DNA from: Sphaerisporangium album
Lineage (GTDB): Bacteria > Actinomycetota > Actinomycetes > Streptosporangiales > Streptosporangiaceae
Direction: 5' to 3'
NCBI RefSeq assembly: GCF_003323745.1
Contig: NZ_QOIL01000002.1
Span: 341,753-405,752 of the forward strand
DNA length: 64,000 bases
In this document: in pieces, positions 24,423 to 32,860 of the stretch
Layout: the number at the start of each line of letters is the position of its first letter
Numbering within the stretch: the stretch's first letter is position 1
Program-made: the position numbers and the translations under genes
The notes under the pieces: generated by a model
The model's database searches: none
Seen by the model: the letters and a program-made list of their open reading frames with translations, nothing else
What the model was told of the DNA's origin: nothing

Positions 24423-25219
24423 ACGCGGATCTCCAGAGTGCAGCACTTCGGCCCGCCGCCGGCCTTGCGCAGCTCGCTCAGGTCGACCGGGATGACGTTC
24501 AGGCCCCGGCGCTTCAGCTCCAGGGACAGGTCGGCGGCCTCGGCGTTGACCACGACGTTGTGGCCGTCGCTGACCGCGTTGAGCCCGAGCACGGCGGCGT
24601 CCTCGGCGGAGGCGAGCACCGCGTCGGGGAACATGCGCCGCAGAACCTCCTGGCTGCCACGCGAGAAGGCGCCGGGGTAGTAGGCGACGTTCGAGCCGTC
24701 GATCGGGAACAGCGCGGTGTCAAGGTGATAGTAACGCGGGTCGACGAGCTGGAGCGTCACGACCGGGCGGCCGAGGAACTCCTGGGCCTCCTTGTGCGCG
24801 GTGATCGCCGTGCGGAAGCCGGTTCCGGCGAGGATCACGTCGTCCAGCGTGAGGAAGTCGCCCTCGCCCTCGTTCGTCTGCGTCGGCTCCATCAGGGGGC
24901 CGTAGCCGTTCTCCTGGAACCAGCGCAGGTAGGCGGGGCCTTCGGCGGCGCGCTCGGCGCTCGCGAAGCGGGCGCCGTACACCCGGCCGCCGACGACCAG
25001 GGCGCCGTTGGCGGCGAAGACCATGTCCGGCAGGCCCGGGATCGGATCGATCAGGCTGACGGTGTGACCCAGTTCCTCGTAGGCGTCCTTGAGCCGCTCC
25101 CACTGGTGGACGGCGGTGGCCGCGTCGGCGCCCGCGCTGGGGTCCATCCACGGGTTGATCGCGTACTCGACAGCGAAATGGTCGGGACGGCACATGAGGT
25201 AATGCCGGGTGTGGGCCAT
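24419..25219 (-). CDS. ddaH: Dimethylarginine dimethylaminohydrolase / arginine dihydrolase family protein
   Basis: 266 aa. Guanidino-modifying-enzyme features: MCRPDHFAVEYAINPWMDPS, DMVFAANGALVVGGRVYGAR, NEGEGDFLTLDDVILAGTGF, LQLVDPRYYHLDTALFPID (the catalytic His), and the terminal KAGGGPKCCTLEIR with the catalytic Cys. This enzyme class hydrolyses methylated arginine or arginine to citrulline/ornithine. Its stop overlaps the rocD start and an Lrp-type gene lies upstream on the same strand, the common actinobacterial arginine-catabolism arrangement. GGAG precedes ATG 25219. Confidence 0.9.
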   Translation of the reverse strand: MAHTRHYLMCRPDHFAVEYAINPWMDPSAGADAATAVHQWERLKDAYEELGHTVSLIDPIPGLPDMVFAANGALVVGGRVYGARFASAERAAEGPAYLRWFQENGYGPLMEPTQTNEGEGDFLTLDDVILAGTGFRTAITAHKEAQEFLGRPVVTLQLVDPRYYHLDTALFPIDGSNVAYYPGAFSRGSQEVLRRMFPDAVLASAEDAAVLGLNAVSDGHNVVVNAEAADLSLELKRRGLNVIPVDLSELRKAGGGPKCCTLEIRV

Positions 25220-25372
25220 CTATCACTCCGTCGGAAAACGGCTGGTCGGGGATGCAATCAGCCTAGAAACGGGTAATGGTCCGGGCCAGCTGCGGACCTT
25301 GCGCGCCAACGTGGATCGGTTGCGTCGTAAAGGGCATTTTCGGCGATTCGTTGCGTTCGCCCGCGATGCGGT

Positions 25373-25840
25373 TTATGGAGTGACGCCGTTGCGGGTGTGC
25401 GGGATGTCGATGAGGCGCGAGAGCACGATCACGCTCTTGGTGCGCACGACGAACGGCTCCGCGGCCACCCGCTCGATGACCTGCTCGACGTGCCGGACGT
25501 CGGTGGCGCGGATGTGCAGCAGCGCGTCGGCCTCGCCGGTGATCGTGCACGCCGAGATGACCTCGGGATGGCGCGCCACCGCCGTGCCGATCTCGGCGGG
25601 CGAGGTCTTGCCCCGGCAGAACAGCTCGACGTACGCCTCGGTGGTCCAGCCGAGCGCCGAGGGGTCGACGCGGGCGGTGAAGCCGGTGATCGCGCCCGTG
25701 CTGAGCAGGCGGTCGACCCTGCGCTTGACCGCCGGGGCGGACAGCCCGATCCGCTGCCCGATCTCGGCGTACGTCGAACGGGCGTCCTCGACGAGGGCGC
25801 CGACGATCGCACGATCAAGCGCATCCAGCTCCACGGGCAC
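25373..25840 (-). CDS. Lrp/AsnC-family transcriptional regulator
   Basis: 155 aa from GTG 25840; GTG 25870 and GTG 25834 are alternatives. The HTH is LDALDRAIVGALVEDARSTY, AEIGQRIGLSAPAVKRRVDRL, followed by the RAM domain with ITGEADALLHIRATDVRHVE. It lies 150 bp upstream of ddaH-rocD and probably activates them in response to arginine or ornithine, as AsnC-type proteins do in related loci. The palindrome CTGTATACAG abuts the start. If TATACA acts as a -10 element, the transcript would begin at about GTG 25834 and be leaderless. Confidence 0.9.
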   Translation of the reverse strand: MPVELDALDRAIVGALVEDARSTYAEIGQRIGLSAPAVKRRVDRLLSTGAITGFTARVDPSALGWTTEAYVELFCRGKTSPAEIGTAVARHPEVISACTITGEADALLHIRATDVRHVEQVIERVAAEPFVVRTKSVIVLSRLIDIPHTRNGVTP

Positions 25841-25850
25841 CTGTATACAG
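25841..25850. promoter_or_regulatory. Perfect palindrome CTGTATACAG at the Lrp-gene start
   Basis: A 10-bp perfect palindrome directly adjoining GTG 25840, containing a TATACA -10-like hexamer on the minus strand. It may be a promoter overlapping an autoregulatory site. Confidence 0.45.
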
Positions 25851-25878
25851 CGCGTTCGGCCCTCACACACAGTCAGGG

Positions 25879-25995
25879 GTCGCCATAGGCGAGTACATCT
25901 CGGCCACGGCCCTGGCCGGCACCGCCGTGACCCTCGTCTTCGCCCGGCTCGGCCTCGCCGCGGGCACCCGCGGCTTCCAGCGTGAGAACGCCTGA
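25879..25995 (+). pseudogene. Short coding-like 3' fragment without a start codon
   Basis: A 38-codon frame ends at TGA 25993-25995 and reads GEYISATALAGTAVTLVFAR then LGLAAGTRGFQRENA. Codon third positions are almost all G or C, as in real genes here, and the middle is hydrophobic. No start codon precedes it in frame. It may be the surviving C-terminus of a deleted membrane-protein gene. Identity unknown. Confidence 0.3.
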
Positions 25996-26012
25996 CGCGA
26001 CGGGTGCAACGG

Positions 26013-26738
26013 TCAAGCGGAAGCGTCGTTCCCCGTCTCCCGGCGGCCCTCGACGTTGATCATCGCCTGGGCGTCGCGTACACCGGCCAGCCTGGCGAAA
26101 CCCACGGCGTAGGCGTTCATGTTGCGCTGGAGGAGACGAAGGTCGGCCCGGCACTCGTCGTTGTCCGGCCAGTCCGCCTCCCGGCCTCCGGGATGGTCCT
26201 GCTCGTAGTCGCGCAGGCGCGGGTGCCAGCGGCTGAGGAACGGCCTCAGCTCCGCGTTGAGCATGTGGATCGCCAGGTGCTCGACGCTCTGCCCGCCCGG
26301 TACGTGCTGGGAGGGCCGGCTGGCCTTCAGGGTCTCACGGGTGTTCTGGAAGAGCGCGTACAGAGAGTTCATGGCCTCGCGGACCAGGCCCTCGTCGTCG
26401 TGCAGAGGCTGGGTGGAGATCCGTGAGACCGTCTCCACGAAGAACTTCCAGGCCGTCTGCCTGCTGTCGTCGTTGACCAGGAAGGTCAGCTCGCTCACCT
26501 GGGGGACGGTGATCTTGACCTCGGTGAGCCGTCCGCTGCGCCGGTACATGCGCATGACCACCGCGGTCGCCACACCGGCGACGCCGCCCGTGATGATGAA
26601 GAGGTTCCTGCCGTTCACCAAGGTCACTCCATGAACCAGCAGGCCGGTCACCGCCCCCACACCGGCTGAAGCGATCAGGCGGACGGGGCCGCTCAGCCTC
26701 GTCCACCATTCGATGCGGCTCACCCTGTATAACGGCAC
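26013..26738 (-). CDS. Hypothetical membrane-anchored protein
   Basis: 241 aa. Two hydrophobic segments lie near the N-terminus (LIASAGVGAVTGLLVHGVTL and NLFIITGGVAGVATAVVM), then a basic loop MYRRSGRL and a soluble, mostly helical cytoplasmic domain of about 170 aa (ELTFLVNDDSRQTAWKFFVE, EDHPGG-like and RNMNAYAVGFARLAGVRDAQ segments). The architecture (two TM helices followed by a helical domain) resembles SLATT-like or effector-type membrane proteins, but no family is recognised with confidence. It is a single gene flanked by the Lrp region and the DUF5941 gene. Confidence 0.65.
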   Translation of the reverse strand: MPLYRVSRIEWWTRLSGPVRLIASAGVGAVTGLLVHGVTLVNGRNLFIITGGVAGVATAVVMRMYRRSGRLTEVKITVPQVSELTFLVNDDSRQTAWKFFVETVSRISTQPLHDDEGLVREAMNSLYALFQNTRETLKASRPSQHVPGGQSVEHLAIHMLNAELRPFLSRWHPRLRDYEQDHPGGREADWPDNDECRADLRLLQRNMNAYAVGFARLAGVRDAQAMINVEGRRETGNDASA

Positions 26739-26825
26739 GCTGCTCCCGGCCTGTCGTCCCCGCTCGAAAGTGCTACAGATCGGACTGTAACGGGTCGGGG
26801 AGGTTCACGGCAGGCGACGGCGTCG

Positions 26826-27542
26826 CTAGGCCTTGTCGGCCTCGCCCGTGGCCTGTTCCATGGCCTCTTCGGGGGAGGCCTCCAGGTCGTCGGAGGCCTG
26901 GGCGGGGGAGGCCTGCTTGTCCAGGCGGACCCAGCTCGTGACGCTCTCGACGGCGAACAGGACGCCGAGGTAGACGCACATCACGGCCACCACCCAGTCC
27001 AGCACGCCGAGCGCGGCGCCCGCGCCGAGCAGCAGCAGGCGGACCTCCCAGCCGAGGCCGGCCTGGAACACCCAGGGCGCGGGCCAGATGCTCTGCCGCG
27101 TGCGGTACACCGTGTCGTAGGTGTGGTAGCCGATCACGTAGATCAGCACGAACAGCAGCCACTTGGGCGTGTCCGCGGCCAGGCCGAGCAGGATGATCGT
27201 CAGGAACTCGGTGCCCCGGATCAGCGGCGGGACCAGCCAGTCGAACCGGCCGAGATGGTCGCGCGGCGCGGTCGGGACGACCAGGACGACCATCGCGAGC
27301 ACGGGCAGCAGCGCCGCGGGCCCGGAGCCGTCCCCGAGGACGCCGGTCACGCCGACGGCCACGACGGCGAGCAGCGCGGCCAGGGCGGCCGGAACCGGGG
27401 GCAGGCCCGGGCCCATCCTGCCGCGCAGCACCGCTACGAGCGGGCCGTCGTCGCGGTAGGCGAGCAGGCGGGCCGTCTGGACGCGGCGGCGTTCCTCGTC
27501 CGGGTCGGGGACGGCGGGGGCGGCCTGCGGGTGGGTGATCAT
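26826..27542 (-). CDS. DUF5941 domain-containing membrane protein
   Basis: 238 aa from ATG 27542, overlapping the stop of the CDP-alcohol phosphatidyltransferase gene by ATGA. The N-terminal 30 residues are cytoplasmic (RRRVQTARLLAYRDDGPLVA), then about five membrane helices, with the conserved loop IRGTEFLTIILLGLAADTPK, YVIGYHTYDTVYRTRQ. DUF5941 is normally found next to, or fused with, CDP-alcohol phosphatidyltransferases in actinobacteria, so it is probably a partner in making a phospholipid or polyol-phosphate. The C-terminus is acidic. Function uncharacterised. Confidence 0.85.
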   Translation of the reverse strand: MITHPQAAPAVPDPDEERRRVQTARLLAYRDDGPLVAVLRGRMGPGLPPVPAALAALLAVVAVGVTGVLGDGSGPAALLPVLAMVVLVVPTAPRDHLGRFDWLVPPLIRGTEFLTIILLGLAADTPKWLLFVLIYVIGYHTYDTVYRTRQSIWPAPWVFQAGLGWEVRLLLLGAGAALGVLDWVVAVMCVYLGVLFAVESVTSWVRLDKQASPAQASDDLEASPEEAMEQATGEADKA

Positions 27543-29116
27543 GCGAGCGACCTCATGAGACGTCCGGTCAGAGTGTAGGCGGCGGCGATGCCGCCCCAGA
27601 TCACGAGCGTCAGGAACGTGACCCGGGGCTCGAACACGGCCGCGGTGACGGCGATGGCGGCGAACCGCTCGCCGATCGGGAAGACGATCATCTTGCGTGC
27701 CCAGTGGACGGCGCGGAACCGCCCGGCGCGCGTCCACAGCTTGAGCAGGCCGCGCACGCCGCCGGTGCGGGTGGTGCGGCGCTGCTCCAGCGCGTCGCGC
27801 AGCGGGCGGTCGTCGGCGGCGGTCAGCTCCAGCGTCGGCAGCGGGAGGGGCGGCCTGCGCCGGTTGGCCACGCCGAAGGAGAAGTCCAGCAGGTGGCGCA
27901 CCGACTGCACCGACAGCGCCACCAGCGCGAGCGTCCACACGTCGCCCTGGCCCGCCACGATCGAGCCGACGGCGAGGCCCGCGAACACCACGTACTCTTT
28001 GGCGCGGTCGAACGTCGCGTCCAGCCACGCCCCCAGCACGCCGAACTTGCGGGCGTACCGGGCGACCTGGCCGTCCACGCAGTCGAACACGAACGCGAAG
28101 TAGATGAGCAGGCCGCCGGCGATCGCGCCCGGGCGCGTGCCGGTGGCGAAGGCCAGCGCCGACAGCACGCCGAGCGCGATGGAGATCATCGTCACCTGGT
28201 TCGGGGTGAGACCGCGCCGGGCCGCCCAGCGGGCGATGAAGCGCGAGTAGGTGCTCACGAAGAACGTGGTGAAGAAGCCGTCGGCGCCCTTGACCGCGTT
28301 GTTCAGCCGCGCGCGGTCCTCGTCGTAGCCCGCCATGGCGGCCACGGCGGCGTCGGCCTCGGCCTGCGAGGCGGTGCGGGCGTAGAACAGGTCTCTGCGG
28401 CCGCGGATGCCGACCGACACGCCCCTGCGGACCAGGCCCAGGACCAGGAGCTGGACGATGTCGTCCTCGGGACCGAACAGGTGGGCCATGCCGGCGAGCT
28501 CGCGGGCAGCCTCGGCGAGGGTGGCGGCGTGACGCGCCTGGACGTGCAGCGGGCCGAGGAGGATCGCGTTCGGCCGGGTGACCGCGTGGTAGGCCGAGCC
28601 GACCGACACGACGCGCGTGCGGCTCACCCGCGCCCGGACCGCCAGGCCCTCCAGGACGCGATCGCCGATCTCGGGCCGGGCCTCCTCGATGGGGACGTCC
28701 GGCTGGATCGGCTCGCCGTTCTCGTCCTCCTCGCGCGGCTCCCGGGCGACCAGGGCCAGCGCGCCGCGCTTGGCCTTGGTGATCTGGTAGATCAGCTCGT
28801 CGTGGATCACGGCGCCCGCGGGGATCAGGAACAGGTTGTCGCCCGCCCCCTCGGCGGCGTCGGCCAGGGCGCGCAGGTCACCGGCGAGATCGGCGGACTC
28901 CACGACCTGCCCTGGACGCCGCCGGTAGCCGTCGGCGTCGCCTGGGCGGGCGATGGCGAGCGGCTCGGGGTCCACGGAGGCGACCTGGCCGTACAGCCGG
29001 TCGAGGACGGTGGGGGAGCCGGGAAGCGACGTCAGCGCCAGCCGGGCGGGCGGGACGGGCGGCTCGGGGGAACCGATCGGGCCGGGCGAGGAGCCCAGCA
29101 GGACCACGCGGGTCAT
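27539..29116 (-). CDS. CDP-alcohol phosphatidyltransferase family protein with N-terminal nucleotidyltransferase-like domain
   Basis: 525 aa. The C-terminal half has membrane helices and the full catalytic signature D-x2-D-G-x2-A-R-x8-G-x3-D-x3-D in DCVDGQVARYARKFGVLGAW, LDATFDR. The N-terminal 260 residues are soluble and resemble a sugar-phosphate nucleotidyltransferase-like fold (TRVVLLGSSPG, NLFLIPAGAVIHDELIYQ) but lack an obvious GGxGTR loop. Such fusions transfer an alcohol-phosphate from a CDP donor, as in inositol-phosphate lipid synthesis; the substrate here is unknown. AAAGGGTGAC precedes ATG 29116. Coupled to the DUF5941 gene. Confidence 0.88.
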   Translation of the reverse strand: MTRVVLLGSSPGPIGSPEPPVPPARLALTSLPGSPTVLDRLYGQVASVDPEPLAIARPGDADGYRRRPGQVVESADLAGDLRALADAAEGAGDNLFLIPAGAVIHDELIYQITKAKRGALALVAREPREEDENGEPIQPDVPIEEARPEIGDRVLEGLAVRARVSRTRVVSVGSAYHAVTRPNAILLGPLHVQARHAATLAEAARELAGMAHLFGPEDDIVQLLVLGLVRRGVSVGIRGRRDLFYARTASQAEADAAVAAMAGYDEDRARLNNAVKGADGFFTTFFVSTYSRFIARWAARRGLTPNQVTMISIALGVLSALAFATGTRPGAIAGGLLIYFAFVFDCVDGQVARYARKFGVLGAWLDATFDRAKEYVVFAGLAVGSIVAGQGDVWTLALVALSVQSVRHLLDFSFGVANRRRPPLPLPTLELTAADDRPLRDALEQRRTTRTGGVRGLLKLWTRAGRFRAVHWARKMIVFPIGERFAAIAVTAAVFEPRVTFLTLVIWGGIAAAYTLTGRLMRSLA

Positions 29117-29280
29117 GTCACCCTTTCAGGCAGCGTGCGGGGAGCGGCGGCGGACGTGAAGGGGCGTCGCCAGGGGGAAAAGTTTAGTGACTGTTCGCCT
29201 GGAGGATGCCATCCATGGTTGACCCGAGATCGATTCGTCGCTTGGCGGTGTCAGATCACGTTTAACCCATAGTCAGGGGT

Positions 29281-29310
29281 TTTACGTAATTTGTCCATAT
29301 TTCTTATAAC
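29281..29310 (+). promoter_or_regulatory. Probable recO promoter (TTTACG, 17 bp, TTATAA)
   Basis: TTTACG at 29281-29286 and TTATAA at 29304-29309 have 17-bp spacing, inside an AT-rich stretch of the divergent region 29117-29387. The expected transcript start would leave a leader of about 70 nt before the GTG of recO. Confidence 0.45.
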
Positions 29311-29387
29311 CGGCGAGCCATGATCCCCCGGCGGCCGGACGGGGGCGAGGTCGCCCCGCGGTGCCCGCACCTCTCTAGACTGGGCGG

Positions 29388-30116
29388 GTGAACCTCTACC
29401 GCGACGAGGGCATCGTGCTGCGCACCCAGAAGCTGGGCGAGGCCGACCGCATCGTCACGGTCCTCACCAAGCGCACCGGCAAGGTCCGCGGGGTCGCCAA
29501 GGGTGTCCGGCGCACCATGTCCCGGTTCGGCGCGCGGCTGGAGCCCTTCACCCACGTCGACGTCCAGTTCCACACCGGGCGCTCGCTCGACGTGGTCACC
29601 CAGGTCGAGACGCTCAGGCCGTACGGCGAGGCGCTGGTCTCCGACTACCCGCGCTACACCGCGGGCACCGCCATGCTGGAGACCGCCGACCGGCTGGTCA
29701 TGGGCGAGAAGGAACCCGCGCTGCGGCAGTTCCTGCTGCTGGTCGGCGGGCTGCGCACCCTGGCCGACCGGGGCCACGAGGCCAGGCTCGTCCTCGACGC
29801 CTACTTCCTGCGCTCCCTCGCGGTCGCCGGATACGCCCCGGCGCTCGACTCCTGCGCCCGCTGCTCGACCCCCGCGATCAGGGCCTTCGCCATCGCCGCC
29901 GGCGGCGTGGTCTGCGGCGGGTGCCGTCCGCCCGGCGCCGCAGTCCCCGCCGCCGAGACGATCGGCCTCATGATCGCCCTCACGCGCGGCGACTGGGCCT
30001 CCGCCGACGCCTCCGAGCAGCGCCACCGCGCCGAATGCAGCGGCCTGGTCGCGGCTTACCTGCAATGGCACCTCGAACACGGAATACGCTCGCTACGACA
30101 CGTCGAGCGCGTCTGA
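29388..30116 (+). CDS. recO: DNA repair protein RecO
   Basis: 242 aa from GTG 29388. The N-terminal OB fold reads [40 protein letters not shown], exactly as in RecO. A zinc-binding cluster follows ([24 protein letters not shown]: two CxxC pairs). RecO mediates annealing and loads RecA through RecFOR gap repair. The next gene is uppS, 47 bp away on the same strand, the conserved actinobacterial recO-uppS order. Confidence 0.97.
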   Translation: MNLYRDEGIVLRTQKLGEADRIVTVLTKRTGKVRGVAKGVRRTMSRFGARLEPFTHVDVQFHTGRSLDVVTQVETLRPYGEALVSDYPRYTAGTAMLETADRLVMGEKEPALRQFLLLVGGLRTLADRGHEARLVLDAYFLRSLAVAGYAPALDSCARCSTPAIRAFAIAAGGVVCGGCRPPGAAVPAAETIGLMIALTRGDWASADASEQRHRAECSGLVAAYLQWHLEHGIRSLRHVERV

Positions 30117-30163
30117 CGCCTGGTCGTCGGCGGCACTCCCGACACCTACAGGAGAAGCAGATC

Positions 30164-30937
30164 GTGAACGTCCGCCCGCCCTCCCCCCATCCCTCGGGAG
30201 CCGTGCCCCCGAACATCCCGCGCGACCTGATCCCCCGCCACGTCGCCATCGTCATGGACGGCAACGGGCGCTGGGCCAAGGCTCGGGGGCTGCCGCGCAC
30301 GGAAGGGCACCGGGCGGGGGAGGCGTCGCTGTTCGACGTGATCGAGGGGGCTATCGAGCTCGGCATCCCCAACCTGTCCGCCTACGCCTTCTCTACCGAG
30401 AACTGGCGGCGCTCGCCCGACGAGGTGCGGTTCCTCATGGGCTTCAACCGCGAGGTGATCCGCAGACGCAGGGACGAGCTGAACGCCATGGGCGTGCGGG
30501 TGCGCTGGGCCGGGCGGCCCGGGCGGCTGTGGAAGAGCGTCATCGGCGAGCTCCAGGAGGCCGAGCGGATGACGCGGGGCAACAGCACGCTGACCCTGCA
30601 GTTCTGCGTGAACTACGGCGGCAGGGCCGAGATCGTCGACGCCGCCGTCCGCCTCGCCGAGGACATCGCCGCCGGGCGCGTCAAGGCATCCAAGGTCACC
30701 GAGCGCACGTTCGCCCGCTACCTCGACGAGCCGGAGATCCCCGACGTCGACCTCTTCGTGCGTTCCTCGGGCGAGCAGCGCACGTCCAACTTCCTGCTCT
30801 GGCAGTCCGCGTACGCCGAGATGGTCTTCCTGAACCAGCTCTGGCCCGACTTCGACCGCCGCGACCTGTGGCAGGCCTGCGAGATCTACGCCAAGCGCGA
30901 CCGGAGGTACGGCGGCGCCGTCCCCAACCCCGTCTGA
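30164..30937 (+). CDS. uppS: Isoprenyl transferase (undecaprenyl/decaprenyl diphosphate synthase)
   Basis: 257 aa from GTG 30164 with AGGAG 10 nt upstream. cis-Prenyltransferase motifs are complete: [20 protein letters not shown] (Mg-binding Asp), [31 protein letters not shown], and [29 protein letters not shown]. The enzyme extends a polyprenyl diphosphate to the carrier lipid used for peptidoglycan and arabinogalactan-type precursors. It follows recO and converges on the CGNR gene, whose end is only 3 bp away. Confidence 0.96.
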   Translation: MNVRPPSPHPSGAVPPNIPRDLIPRHVAIVMDGNGRWAKARGLPRTEGHRAGEASLFDVIEGAIELGIPNLSAYAFSTENWRRSPDEVRFLMGFNREVIRRRRDELNAMGVRVRWAGRPGRLWKSVIGELQEAERMTRGNSTLTLQFCVNYGGRAEIVDAAVRLAEDIAAGRVKASKVTERTFARYLDEPEIPDVDLFVRSSGEQRTSNFLLWQSAYAEMVFLNQLWPDFDRRDLWQACEIYAKRDRRYGGAVPNPV

Positions 30938-30940
30938 GCC

Positions 30941-31489
30941 TCAGGCGCGTCTGCGGGCCCTGTAGGCGGCGACGTGCATGCGGTTGCCGCAGGTGCGGCT
31001 GTCGCAGTAGACGCGGGAGCGGTTGCGGGACTCGTCCATGAAGACCTTGTCGCAGTCCGGGGCGGCGCAGGTGCGCAGGCGCTCCCATTCGCCCTCGACG
31101 AGCAGGTGGGCGAGCGCGACCCCGAAGTCGGCCGCCAGGTGGTCGGCCACCGAGGACCCCGGCGCGAAGTAGTGCACGTGCAGGGGGAAGTCGTCGTGCT
31201 CGGTGAGGTGGGCGGTGATCGGCGTGCGGTCCAGCAGGACGTTCAGCCGCCGGACGGCCGTGGCGGCGTCGGGCGAGGCGAACAGCTCGTGGAAGGTGGC
31301 CCGCAGGGCGCGTACCTGCGTGAGGTCGGCCGCCGCGACGGTCTCGATGCCGCTCACCCGGTGACGCGTGAGGTAGGCCTCCAGCCCGGCGACGTCGGTG
31401 AGCCAGTCGGGGCCGCCGGTCTCGGGCGCGGAGTTGATCAGGTCGGCGACGGCCGTGAGCGAGAGCAGCATGTCATGGCTTAACGGCAT
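30941..31489 (-). CDS. CGNR zinc-finger / ABATE-domain regulator
   Basis: 182 aa from ATG 31489, preceded by GAGGGGAA. The N-terminal ABATE domain (about 1-130) contains LINSAPETGGPDWLTDVAGL and VRALRATFHELFASPD. The C-terminal zinc finger is CAAPDCDKVFMDESRNRSRV, YCDSRTCGNRMHVAAYRARR, with the defining CGNR motif. These are predicted DNA-binding stress-linked regulators. The gene lies just beyond the zinc operon on the same strand with a 115-bp gap, so possible co-regulation by zinc is speculative. Confidence 0.92.
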   Translation of the reverse strand: MPLSHDMLLSLTAVADLINSAPETGGPDWLTDVAGLEAYLTRHRVSGIETVAAADLTQVRALRATFHELFASPDAATAVRRLNVLLDRTPITAHLTEHDDFPLHVHYFAPGSSVADHLAADFGVALAHLLVEGEWERLRTCAAPDCDKVFMDESRNRSRVYCDSRTCGNRMHVAAYRARRRA

Positions 31490-31604
31490 GTGCTTCCCCT
31501 CGGACGGGGCGCGGACCGGCCGCGCGCGAGGCTGTGGGGCGAGGAACGGCCGGGCCGTCCTCCGGTTCCCCTTCCCGGAAGGGTATCCCGTCCCCCGGCG
31601 GCGA

Positions 31605-32030
31605 TCAGCCCGCCGAGGCGACCGACGCGCAGGACCCGCAGGTCCCGAAGACCTCGACGGTGTGCGTGATCGACGTGAAGCCGTGCTCGGCGCCCACGGC
31701 CTCCGCCCACCGCTCGACGGCGGGCCCGGCGACCTCGACCGTGTGCCCGCAGCGGCGGCAGACCAGGTGATGGTGGTGGGTGCCGGTGGCGCAGGCCCGG
31801 TAGACCGACTCGCCGTCGTCGGTGCGCAGCACGTCCACCTGCCCCGCGTCGGCCAGCGACTGGAGCGCGCGGTACACGGTGGTGAGGCCGATCTTGGCCC
31901 CGCCGGCGCGCAGCTCGGCGTAGATGTCCTGCGCGCTGCGGAACCCCTCGCTCTGGACGAGGACGTCCCGTACGGCTTCACGGCGGCTCGTCAAGGGCTG
32001 CGCTCCTTCGCACGGCGTAGGCGCGGTCAC
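31605..32030 (-). CDS. zur: Fur-family zinc-uptake regulator
   Basis: 141 aa from GTG 32030; the GTGA overlaps the znuB stop. Fur fold: RREAVRDVLVQSEGFRSAQDIYAELR, IGLTTVYRALQSLADAGQVD; then the metal region THHHHLVCRRCGHTVEV and the C-terminal FGTCGSCAS, i.e. two CxxC pairs for the structural zinc. Being the last gene of the znuACB operon identifies it as Zur rather than Fur. It would repress the operon when zinc is sufficient, through the Zur box at 34605-34619. Confidence 0.94.
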   Translation of the reverse strand: MTAPTPCEGAQPLTSRREAVRDVLVQSEGFRSAQDIYAELRAGGAKIGLTTVYRALQSLADAGQVDVLRTDDGESVYRACATGTHHHHLVCRRCGHTVEVAGPAVERWAEAVGAEHGFTSITHTVEVFGTCGSCASVASAG

Positions 32031-32860
32031 GGGCCCGCCTCACGTGCGCGGCCCCGCCGTACGAATCTACCCACGCCCAGGGTGAGGACGAACCCGCCGA
32101 GCGCCAGAAGAACGATCGCCGCCCCAGGCGCCACACCCGCGTAGAACGCGGACGTCAGCCCGCCGACCGTCGCCGCCACGCCGAGGCTCATCGCCAGCAG
32201 CATGGTGGTCACGAAGCCGCGGGTGACCTGCTGGCTGGTCGCCACCGGCACCACCATCAGGGCGCTGACGAGCAGCAGCCCGACCACCCGCATGGCGATC
32301 ACGACGGTGAGCGCGGCGGTGACCGCGATCAGCAGGCTGAGGAAACGCACCGGCAGCCCGTTGACCCGGGCGACCTCCTCGTCCTGGCACAGCACGAACA
32401 GCTCGCGGCCGAAGACCGCCACCACGCCGAGCACGAAGACGGCCAGCACCGCGATCACCCACACGTCCTGCGTGCTCACGCTGCTGATCGAGCCGAACAG
32501 GTAGGAGGTGAGGGTGGAGTTGCTGCCCCCGGGGGCGAGCCCGATGAGCAGCACGCCGCCCGCGATGCCGCCGTAGAACAGCAGCGCCAGCGCCACGTCC
32601 CCCGTCGTGCGGCCCCGCGCGCGGACCAGCTCGATCGCGACGGCCCCGAGGACCGCCACCACGACGGCGGTGAGCACCGGGGCGGTGCCGGTGAGGAAGC
32701 CGAGGGCCACGCCGGTGAGGGCGACGTGGCCGATGCCGTCCCCCAGCAGGGCCAGGCGCCGCTGGACGATGAAGGTGCCCACGGCGGGCGCGGACAGGCC
32801 CACCAGCAGCGCGGCGGCCAGCGCCCGCCACATGAAGTCGTACTGCAGCATCTCGATCAT
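32027..32860 (-). CDS. znuB: Zinc ABC transporter permease
   Basis: 277 aa from ATG 32860, overlapping the znuC stop by ATGA. An ABC-3 family membrane protein with 8-9 helices: WRALAAALLVGLSAPAVGTF, IVQRRLALLGDGIGHVALTG, VALGF (the coupling-helix region) and MRVVGLLLVSALMVVPVATS. It forms the channel for zinc import with ZnuA and ZnuC. Overlaps both neighbours, so the operon is tightly co-translated. Confidence 0.93.
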   Translation of the reverse strand: MIEMLQYDFMWRALAAALLVGLSAPAVGTFIVQRRLALLGDGIGHVALTGVALGFLTGTAPVLTAVVVAVLGAVAIELVRARGRTTGDVALALLFYGGIAGGVLLIGLAPGGSNSTLTSYLFGSISSVSTQDVWVIAVLAVFVLGVVAVFGRELFVLCQDEEVARVNGLPVRFLSLLIAVTAALTVVIAMRVVGLLLVSALMVVPVATSQQVTRGFVTTMLLAMSLGVAATVGGLTSAFYAGVAPGAAIVLLALGGFVLTLGVGRFVRRGRAREAGP

